Assembly (NCBI GenBank): GCA_029339195.1
Contig: JAPTJF010000230.1
Location: forward strand, 1-64,000
Direction: 5' to 3'
From: Micractinium sp. NFX-FRZ
Lineage: Eukaryota > Chlorophyta > Trebouxiophyceae > Chlorellales > Chlorellaceae
Length of the DNA: 64,000 nt
Below, piece by piece: positions 1-8,353 of this stretch; position 1 is the first letter of the stretch; each line of letters begins with the position of its first letter. The notes under the pieces were generated by a model, which worked only from the letters and a program-made list of their open reading frames with translations, made no database searches and was not told where the DNA came from. The position numbers and the translations under genes are program-made.

Positions 1-1560
1 TACGAGGCAAAAGCGCCCCGGGTAGTGGCCAGATCACTAAGAATTGATGCATTGAAGCACACCTTCAACCAAAACTGTCAGCGGGTCAGCAACCACAGGG
101 AGAGGAGGGAGCCCAAGCCCAGGAACAGGGAAAGAACGGAGGGGGAAGGGCGGGCAGGAGGAGGAGGAGGAGGAAGGAGGGGAGTCGGGGTGTGCCGTTC
201 CAACCAGGCTGTCGATCGTAGCCGTCAAGGCTGGCAGCGGCCTGCCCTCGGGCACCAGAGCTCAGTGGAGCGTCCAACCAGGCAGGAGAAAGCAGCCAGC
301 GGCAACAAGCCACGACAGAATCAGAGAGGAAGGCGACGGGGCACTGTCGGGGGGAAGGGAAGTAGGAAGAGTGTGGGGGCACGGGAGGGCGGCAGCCGGC
401 CCAGGCAGCCATAAGCACACCCAGGCAAGCAGCAACCACAGCAGCACCGCACCGCTCCGCACCCAGTCACACTGGCATACACTGCAGAGTGGCAAAGCAA
501 CGGCAAAGGCGCAGCCGACATGGCAGGCAACGGCAGCAGTCCAGTGAGCCCACCGCCGCACCGGCAGGCAGCTGCGCCCAAACAGCAGCAGGCCAGGCGG
601 AGGCGTGAGCAAGCGGTTCAGCAAGGCTGGCAGGGGACCGGCAAAAAAGTGCAGCACCCCGGCCGCCAGAGCAGGCTGCCGGCATGTCGCCATGCCAACA
701 GCTCAGCCCAGCAGGCAGGGGCGCCCCGCCTAGCAGGCATTCCAGTGTGGCGGGGGCATGCCGGGGTGTGGAAGGCCCACCCAGCCAGCGGCACAGCCGG
801 GGTTGCGCCCCAGCTGGCGGCCAGCCGGGTGGGACCGCCCACCACAGCCCCCAGGCTTACAGGCGAGGGGGCCGGGCAGGATGTCACCACACACCGCAGC
901 AGCGGCCCCACAGCAAACACACCGGGCAGCACTGCATCACAGGCAGGCAGCTGCAGGGGTGCAGAGGGCCGCCCGAACCAGCCACACAGCCAAGGTTGAT
1001 TGCCGAGGCAGGTGTCCGGCCGGGCAGGCCGCCCACCACAGCCCCTGGGCTTTCAGGCCTGGGGGCTGGGCAGTCTGTCACTGCACACCACAGCAGAGGG
1101 CTAACAGCCAGTCACCCTGACAACCCGCATTCCCGCGAGCCAGCAGCACACCACCAGGCACCGCATGCACGCCGGACGCAGCCACCCACCAGCTTGGCAG
1201 CAGGCCCACCTTACCGCACCGCGCCGCCAGCCTGCATTGCCCCGCCGCGCCAGCCACCTGCAGTAGCAACCAGCGAGCCAGGGCAGGGCAGGCAGCAGCA
1301 GCAGGGCAGTGCGGGCAGGGGGCTAGGGAGCAGGGCGGTGACTGACTGACTGAATGTGGGTTACACGTCATTTCAGCACAAACCAGCAGGGCGGTGAACC
1401 AGGAAGGAGTTGGAGTCAGCCTCTGAACTGTGAATCTTACAGGTGGTCCGCACGTTAACGTGCTGGGGCTGAGCCTCTAACCTGGTCAAGCAAGCAACCT
1501 GGAGGGTATATGATCACGACTCCAGCCGTCGCCGCCCAGGCGTGCCTGCACGCCTTCGGT
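1..1560. other. GC-rich low-complexity region without a supported gene
   Basis: Open frames exist on both strands, but they translate to Gly/Arg/Pro/Gln-rich low-complexity peptides with no recognisable domain, and several frames are open at once, which is what G/C-rich non-coding DNA does here. An A/G-rich purine tract lies around 100-190. A degenerate direct duplication sits at 766-1115. It could be a long UTR or promoter of a gene beyond the left edge. Confidence 0.5.
766..1115 (+). repeat. Degenerate direct duplication, period about 191-194 bp
   Basis: The stretch beginning near 766 is repeated beginning near 957. The clearest matched blocks are 'ccgcccaccacagcccc' at 835 and again at 1029, followed in both copies by related 'aggcttacagg'/'ggctttcagg' and 'gggccgggcag'/'ggctgggcag' segments. 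The copies have diverged by substitutions and small indels. Confidence 0.6.
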
Positions 1561-1593
1561 ACTCCCTGCCCTCGCGCTCCCTCATCCTTGCTT

Positions 1594-1673
1594 GCCGGTA
1601 TAGCACAGTGGTAGTGCACTGAACTTGTAGCACCCGATATTCAGAGGTCCCAGGTTCGATCCCTGGTGCCGGC
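1594..1673 (+). tRNA. tRNA-Thr (UGU)-like sequence with a 9-nt anticodon-loop intron
   Basis: A full cloverleaf folds. The 7-bp acceptor stem is 1594-1600 with 1667-1673 and includes one G-U pair. The D arm is GCAC/GTGC (1603-1606, 1614-1617). The 5-bp anticodon stem is CTGAA/TTCAG (1619-1623, 1640-1644). The T arm is CCAGG/CCTGG (1650-1654, 1662-1666) with loop TTCGATC. The anticodon loop is 16 nt. Removing 1630-1638 after position 37 leaves a normal 7-nt loop with anticodon TGT at 1626-1628. A pol III terminator, TTTT, follows at 1675-1678. It is either a real tRNA-Thr gene of 71 nt after splicing or the tRNA-derived head of a SINE, because a long A tail follows. Confidence 0.7.
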
Positions 1674-1722
1674 ATTTTAAGATATTAGCAGACGAGGAGG
1701 CACCCTGGCGGAGGGTGAGCTG

Positions 1723-1751
<29 letters not shown>
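1594..1751 (+). mobile_element. Candidate tRNA-derived SINE (tRNA head, short body, A29 tail)
   Basis: The tRNA-like head with intact A-box and B-box regions is followed by a body of about 49 bp (1674-1722) and then an uninterrupted run of 29 A residues at 1723-1751. A tRNA head, unrelated body and A tail is the structure of tRNA-derived SINEs, which are known in green algae such as Chlamydomonas. Against this, the head still folds perfectly, the TTTT after it would stop pol III before the body, and I found no convincing target-site duplication. Confidence 0.4.
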
Positions 1752-1753
<2 letters not shown>

Positions 1754-2189
1754 AGCTGCCGACGTGGCAGCCTTCCTTCCTCCCGTCGTCTGGTACTAAC
1801 ACGATAGCGAAACGCCAAGGTGTCTGTATGCTATGTAATGCTCAGATCACTGGCCGACTCGCGGACATGCCAAGTTCGCGCCATCTGGCTCCAGCCCTCA
1901 CTGTTGCGGCGCTGCTGCTTGTTCTGCTGCTGCTGCTGCTGCCCATTGCATGGCATTCGAGCCCACCTGCTTCTGGCGGCGCCATGCTGGCGCTGCAGGC
2001 GTGGTACCTATACGCCGCACCGTTGGGCGGAGCCCCCGCTGAGAGTGGGCTGATTAGCAACGTAGCTTCCTGTTTACACGACTTTCTAAGTTTGTAAACT
2101 GGGGGGAAATTCGCAGCTGTGGTGGATTGTGATGCGCACGTGCCTGGCTGCTACCCCAAGTGCTGCGGGAGTCCAGCAGCCGTGCCACG
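1752..2189. other. Intergenic; 3' side of the phosphatase-FHA gene
   Basis: No supported gene lies here. The minus-strand gene ending at 2190 is expected to have its 3' UTR in this stretch. TGTAA reads on the minus strand at 2078-2074, about 112 nt past the stop codon. Confidence 0.5.
2074..2078 (-). terminator. Putative TGTAA poly(A) signal of the phosphatase-FHA gene
   Basis: TGTAA on the minus strand lies 112 nt past the stop at 2190. TGTAA is the usual poly(A) signal of chlorophyte algae. The 5-base motif alone is weak evidence. Confidence 0.4.
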
Positions 2190-5100
2190 TCACCTCCTCG
2201 GCGCCGGCTGCGGCAGCTTGGCCACTCTGTACTCTCGGCTGCTGGCCCCAAACTTGAGCACGCCTCCCTTTTGCAGCTGCTTGGGCACCTTGGGCTTGAT
2301 CCAGGCGCCGTCCACGTTGGTGCCGTGGGCTGCAGTGGGGCGGGGGGTGAGAAGCAGAGGAGGTGGACAGCTGGCTTGAGCAGGTTTGGTGCTTTGCGTG
2401 CGAGGGTTTGATGAATGGGGGTGGGTGGCGGAAGATGAGAGCGCTGCCAGGCAGGGGAGAGGCCAGGCACGAGCCAGGGGCGCCCTCCAGCCCAGCCACA
2501 CTTGGCATCCATAACATGTGCCCCGCCCCTCTGGGGCCCGCTGTGAATGTGCCCCCATGTGGCGCTGCTATGGAAAGACAGGCAAGAATGGGAACCAGTC
2601 ACCCGAGCCCAGGTGGGTGACGGAAACAACACATGCTGGCAGTGATGGCACCATCACTCACCAACGTGCCGAGCCAGCCGCCAACGCCAGTATGCAGCAA
2701 CGCCCACCCACCCACCCACTCACCCGAGGCCATGTCAGTGACAAGAGTGACAAAAAACAGGCGCCCTTACTCATAGCGCCCTTACTCATATGCACGACGA
2801 CCAAGCCAACAGTTGTCACATTAAAGGCAAGGCAAAACAAAACAACCTCCTTCAAACCTAACCACAGACTGCCACCCACTCACCCGAGCCCAGGTCGGTG
2901 ACAAACAGGTGCCCCGCCCCGTCTGTCGTCAGCTGCGCATGCGCCCGCGAGATGGACAGGTGCTCCAGCGGCACAGCGCACGACGGCAGCCGCCCAAACA
3001 CCGCCTCCTGGCTCACCCGCTGCATCTCAAGCACCAGGTGGCCTGCACCAGTGGGTTGGGGGGGGAGGCAGCGGAGGGAGGGGTGGGGTTGTCAGCCTGT
3101 GTGAGGCACCGCTGCTCATCGAGGGCCACAAATGCACAACGGACACCTCAAGCCCCAAGTGGATGCGTCATGGAGTGGGAATATGTGGGCAGGAGAGGGA
3201 CACATGGAGGCAAAGAGGCGGGGCACAGGCATGGCACGGCATAGCAGGCGGAGGCGCAGAGAGGAGTGTGCAGCCACAGCCTCCTCACACCATGCCTGCA
3301 CGGGTAGCCTGCAAATTGAAGCCCCACATGCGCACCCAGCGGCTTGCCATCACGCACAACCTCCAGCACCACGCCCGTGGTGCTCTCAATGTCCACCCGC
3401 TCCTCCTCTTCCTTTGCCCGCTCCTCCTGCTGCTGCTGAGCCGGCGCTGACGGAGGCGCCGCTGCTGCCCCGCTGCCGCCGCCGCCCTCCCGCCGGTCAC
3501 GCTCTGCCGGCTCCTCCCACCGCCGCCGCCGGTCCCGATCCCGGCTGCGGCTGCGGCTCCTGCGCCGACCCTCAGGACTGCGCCGCCTGTCCCGGCTGCG
3601 GCTGCGGCTGCTGCGCCGCCGCTCCCGCTCCCTGCTTCTGCTGCTGCGCCGCTGCTCCCGGCGGTCTCGCTCGCGGTCGCGGCTGCGGCTGCGCCGCCGC
3701 TCCCGGCTCCTGCTGCGCTCCCGCCGCCCCCTGTCCCCACGCCCCCTATCCTCTTGCCGCCTATCCTCCCTGCCAGGCGCTGCCACCGCTGCCGGCGCTG
3801 GTGCCGGCGCTGGCGGCGGCGCCGCTGTCTGGGCCATGCTGCCGGCGGGTGCCGACGTGGCGCCAGCTGGCACAAACGTCACCCGCACAGCTGGCGGCGG
3901 CTCGTTGATGTCTGCCAGCTTGGCATCAGCGCCGTGGAAGCCCACAAATGCATCCACGTTGCTCCTGCAAGCACAAGGAGGGGCGGTGGACAGGGCGGGT
4001 GGGGGCTCCAGCATGCCGTGCACAGGTGTTGTCCAGGCGTGCCGCTGCACGAATGCCCACACCGCTGCACTGCACTAGGTTCCACCAGCAGGCATGTCCA
4101 GCCCAGTACCAATGACCACCGCTGCACTCCCTGTCCAGCCAGCCAGCCACATGGCAACCACAGGCATGCATGATTGCAAACCACTGCTCCCTGCACACAC
4201 CCTGCCAGCTTCCCCCACTGCCCTGTAATGCCAAGTTGTTGCGCTGCCATTCCTGCGGTCCTGCGCAACTCCCAATCCCTGCACCCTCGCAACCCTCTTG
4301 CCGCCCCTGCCCTGCACCCCGACCCCTCACCGCTTTCGCATGTGCAACTGCCCCTCCAGCGCACACACCGCGTGCCTGAAGCACCCAGCCCTGCACACCA
4401 TGCAACCCCGGTTTGCTCACCGCTCCGTGATGCCCATCTGCCCCTCCAGCGCACACAGCGCGCGCCAGAATCCGTCGTTGGGTGACACCAGGCTGCGCCG
4501 CGACTTGGCAAACTCCAGAGCCTGCTCTGCGTTCCACCTGCGGGGGGCAGGGTATGCACAGTGTGCCAAGGCAGGTGGGCAACGAGGTTTGGCCTGACTC
4601 ATCGCGTGCTGCACAGCCAGGCCCACCCAAGAAACCTGGCTGGCTGCCTCCTCACGAACCAGGCCATGCGGAGTTGAGCGCAGTGTGAGGGCGGCAGGAC
4701 AAAAGCGCAGTGAGAACACAAGGATATTGACCCCCAGTGCGGGCTTGTGCCCACCCCATACCCAGGTAACGAGAGCAGCCCTTCAAGCAAGCATGTGATC
4801 TACTTGCAAAGCCAGCCAGGCACCCCACCCAGCCGCCCCTTCCCAAGCAGCACGCAGGGGCGCCCCCCCACCTGTTCTTGCGCATGAGCCAGGCGATGCA
4901 GAGGGTGGCGGAGCGGGACACGCCGGCGCCGCAGTGGACCAGCACCGCTGCAGCAGGGGGGGGGGGCGGAGCAGGGGCCGGAGGTTCAGGAGGCAGCGTG
5001 CAGGCGGTGCGGTAGTGTGGAGGGCACATGTGGAGGCAGTGTGCAGGCGATGTGGAGGCAGTGCACAGGCAGTGCACAGGCAGTGTGACGGCAGCGTAGA

Positions 5101-7492
5101 GGCATTGTGTCGGCGGTGCACCGGCAGCGCATGGGCATTCTAGAGGGGGTGCAAAGGCGGTGCATACGCGGTGCATAGACGGTTTGGAGGCAGATGTGAA
5201 CAGCGTGCACCATTACTGACACAGCCGGGTGCAGGTTGCGCCGCAGCAGGCAGGCTGAGCCCCTCACCCCTCACCCCTCTTGGCCCTCACCCACCCCTCT
5301 TGGCCCCAACCCCTCACCCCTCTTGGCTGCCCTGTTCTCCTCGATGAAGTCGTAGGCGGGGCGCAGGTGGGAGGAGATGTCTGCGGTGTCCACATCGGCC
5401 AACTCAATTTTGTGATGCCGGTACCTGGCAGGCGGGGCAGGTGAGGCAGGCGGGGCGAGGCAGGGGCCACAGTGGGGCAGGGAGGAAGCGGGGGCCAGGG
5501 GTGGGGAGAGAGGCGGGGATGCAGCGGGTGCCCCACTACGGGCAGCAGGGCAGGTGGCGCCAGCTTGCAGAGGAATGGAGGGGTACTCACTTGCCGGGCG
5601 GCAGCTTGAGGTTGTCGGGGTTGTTGTGAATGGTGATGACAGCCTGGCAGGGCGGAGGGTGGGGAGGCGGGCATGGGACGTCGTGCAGGACGGGGACGGC
5701 CTTTCATGGTTGGAGACGCAGAGGATGAGGTGTGCAGCGTGGGAAGGGTGCCCAGAGGGTCTGTGCAGGTGGGATCTTGCCTGGTTGCTGCAATGCTGTG
5801 GGACTCCACCCTACGGAGAGCTGCCCCCCCTGTTCACCCCGCCCCACCTGCCCTGCACGCCACTCCCCGGCGGACCTGCGCCCCACTGCCTGCCTGCCGG
5901 GATTTCACGGCTCATGCCTCCAACCAAACCAACGTGTGCCTGCCCCCACCCTCCACCTTGCCTCCCACTGCTTGGCGGGCCCCTCCCCACCCTGCCACAT
6001 GTCATCCTCCTCCCCCGCTGCCCGCCCACCTTGATCCCCAGCTCGGCGTGCCGCTCGGTGGCCTCAGCATGAGACCAGTCCCCCAGGAAGAGCAGCGGGT
6101 CCAGCTGGGAGGGGTAGCTGCGGGGCAACAGGGGCGCGTGGAGGGGGAACAGGAGGCGTGAGTGCGGGGAAGAGGGTGCTGGGGACAAAAAGCAGGGTGG
6201 CCCACGGCGAGGGCAGGGCAGCAAGAGGGCAGCATGCATGCGGTGGGATGAGGGACGGGGGGGGGGGGAGAGGGTATCCTGAGCGGCTGGGCTTATTGCA
6301 GAGCCGAGCAGCGGGCTCAGGCAGCCGCTACGGGGGCGAAGGGGGTGCCAGGCGGCACCTGGCCGCCCTCTGCCAGCCCAGGCGGGACGGCCTGCAGGGC
6401 ATCTCCACAGCCCAGAGGCGCCCCAGGATCGCCAGCCAGCCCAGCAGGCGCCCCAGGATCGCCAGCCAGCCCAGCAGGCGGGCAGGGGCAGGTGCAGGGT
6501 GCGCAGGGGCACTGGTCGCAATGCATGGGGCAGGCGCAGCTGAGGGCCTCACCGGCGGGAGGCGGCGCCCGACTTGAGGGAGGCGGTGACCAGGGAGGGG
6601 TACTGCTTCTGGAAGGCCTGCAGCCCGTCGCGGTACAACCCCACGCTGCGGGCGTGCCTGCAGTACACGTGTGGGACCCGATGGGGATGGTCGCAATTGA
6701 CAAGTAGAAGGGGTGCTGCTTCAGGAAGGGGCCCTGCTGTTGGCTTCCTTTCCTGTTGAAATCACTGGTCTTTGGCCATGAATGCCGCCACCCAGGTGAT
6801 CCTTCTTCAGCCCTGGAAACTCCATACAACCCCACTAGCCCTGCACCTCACACCCCATGCACCCCCAATAGACATGCACCCCACACCCCGTCCCCGCATC
6901 ACCCCTTCTTCCTGATAAACTCACTTGTCCTTGGCCAGGAATGCCACCACCGGGTGGTCCTTCTTCAGCCCCGCATCCCCGTACACCACCACGTCCTTGT
7001 TCCACCAGCAGTCTGCGCTCCACCGCTGGTCGTACTCGGCCTTGGAGTAATCTACGCAGGAGGGGCGGGAGGGAGGGGAGGGGACAACTGCGTGGCCGGA
7101 GAGATGGCACCGTCTCCGCGTCCGCTAACGCAGCAAGGGGCACGCAGCCGCTGAATCTTGCGGCAGCCGACGCCCCAGCTGACGCCGCTTGAGCCTCCAT
7201 AACCATCCCACCCCGCCACCGCGCCTACCCACCTGCTGGGCACCACGCCCTCACCTCACCCCCCTCCCACAGCAGCGCTAGCCCACACCCCACCTCAGCC
7301 CAACCAAGCCCGTGCCCACCCACCCAGCAGCGTGGCTCCGTTGCTGGGCACTCGGATGCAGAATGCCCCCGCGATGTGCGCCTTGTCAAAGTGCTTCTTG
7401 TCCCGCACATCCAAGATGAGGGTGCGGGGGTCGGTGGGGCAGGCGCAAAACGTGCGGAACACCGCATCGGCGGCCACGGTCCGGACCTCCAT
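2190..7492 (-). CDS. Rhodanese-like / dual-specificity phosphatase / RS-rich / FHA domain protein
   Basis: Eleven exons (7492-7324, 7051-6925, 6657-6553, 6117-6030, 5643-5591, 5424-5318, 4947-4872, 4537-4421, 3964-3336, 3042-2884, 2329-2190) join in phase to 589 aa. Residues ~1-130 resemble a rhodanese domain (LILDVRDKKHFDKAHIAGAF), but the active-site loop reads VVVYGDAGLKK, so the catalytic Cys is missing. Residues ~135-280 are a dual-specificity phosphatase with HCGAGVSRS (HCx5R) and an Asp-bearing DVDTADIS loop that may hold the general acid. An Arg/Ser-rich stretch of SRSRER and DRERDRR repeats follows. The C-terminus is an FHA domain with VFGRLPSC, LSISRAHAQL, DLGSAHGT and KFGASSREYRV. 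Inactive rhodanese plus phosphatase is the layout of MAP-kinase phosphatases; RS plus FHA recalls nuclear DAWDLE/SNIP1/kanadaptin-type proteins. ATG at 7492 is the first in-frame ATG of exon 1. The exon 8/9 junction decides whether this is one gene or two. Confidence 0.75.
4326..4380 (-). repeat. Intronic echo of phosphatase exon 8 and its donor
   Basis: About 44 of 55 positions match 4416-4470, which holds the donor site and 3' end of exon 8. The copy is in the same orientation, 90 bp downstream in the direction of transcription. The 'cccctccagcgcacaca' block is identical in both. Confidence 0.8.
4989..5195. repeat. Intronic minisatellite of short GGCAGTGCA-like units
   Basis: Degenerate units of roughly 9-12 bp built on 'ggcagtgcacag', 'ggcggtgcata' and 'ggaggcagtgtg' repeat many times between two phosphatase exons. 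Array length may vary between strains. Confidence 0.6.
6416..6475. repeat. Perfect tandem duplication, 2 x 30 bp
   Basis: 6416-6445 and 6446-6475 are identical, and the next five bases begin a third unit. It lies in the intron between exons 3 and 4 of the phosphatase gene. Perfect identity suggests a recent event. Confidence 0.9.
6763..6813 (-). repeat. Intronic echo of rhodanese-domain exon 2 and its donor
   Basis: About 44 of 51 aligned positions match 6922-6971, the 3' end of exon 2 with its donor. The copy is in the same orientation, 159 bp away inside the next intron. One inserted base breaks the reading frame, so it is not an alternative exon. Confidence 0.9.
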
Positions 7493-8353
7493 GGCTGCCA
7501 AGCAGGGCTGCTCTCCCCACCGGCTGGTTAGGGTGGGATTGTGGCTGGCGCCTGCTGCGATTTTCAAGGGCGGCCTGCAGGGAAGGTGAGACGGTTTTGG
7601 GGTGAGGAAACGCGGGCAGGCGTGCTGCAGTCGCGACTGGTCGTGGCGGCTGGCGGCAGCGGCGGCGGCAGGGAGGTGCAGGCGGCATGCCGCTTGAGCG
7701 CCTCACCAGCTACCTGCGACTCTTTTGAATCCCCACGCATCGCCCCACCTGCGCTAGAAGAGCTCGGAGCGGTGATGGGTCGCTCTCGAGATGGAAGGGC
7801 TTCGGGTGCTCTCGATACGAGTAATATATGTCGCGGATGTAGGTAAGTCGCGACTGCCGCCGGTGCCTCCAGTCGGTTGCCTGCGACACAGTCTTCGCGC
7901 AGCCCTGCCAGCTCTGCCAGCACCACAGACACGCCAAGCAGCTGACGCTGCAGCACGCAACGGCGATCTGGCGATCAGGGCTCGCCATGTGGCCTCAGAT
8001 CATCAGAGCTGGCGTCCTTGCTGGCGACTGTCCGCCGCGGTGCACTGAGTTCAGCTGTCGCCACTGAATGCTCTACTGAAAGAGGCTGCTGTCTATACAC
8101 CATGGGGGGGGGCATGTATGGAGGAGGTGATGGGGTGGCAAAGCTGGATGAGGCTGGAAGGTGGTGAGGGCGTGGGACAGTGCTGTGCCGCAAGCGGCGG
8201 GTGAGGCAGCAGCTGAGGCAGCAGGGGGGGCCAGCATACTTGCTTGTCACGTTATGTTGCCGATCAGTGCTGAGGTTTTATGTAAATGTGAAGCAGGTGG
8301 GGTGGGGTTCATCCTGGCAAGAGCACCAGCCTGGGCAGTGAGCAGCTGCCAGG
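7493..8353. other. Intergenic between two minus-strand genes
   Basis: This should contain the promoter and 5' UTR of the phosphatase-FHA gene (near 7493-7900) and the 3' UTR of the secreted-protein gene ending at 8354. No ORF with a recognisable domain or coherent exon structure was found. Confidence 0.5.

Noticed and set aside
1594..1673. Reading the tRNA as tRNA-Tyr (GUA)
   Set aside because: Putting GTA at the anticodon shifts the stem to bases that do not pair. With TGT the 5-bp stem is perfect and the intron falls in the canonical place after position 37.
6763..6813. Echo as a mutually exclusive alternative exon
   Set aside because: A one-base insertion shifts the frame and the donor has lost its consensus (CAGTGATT instead of CAAGTGAGT).
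7324..7567. Longer N-terminus of the rhodanese-phosphatase protein starting at 7567
   Set aside because: The codon there is TTG. The first ATG in frame is at 7492. For the same reason GTG starts at 16782, 29725 and 33155 were rejected in favour of ATGs.
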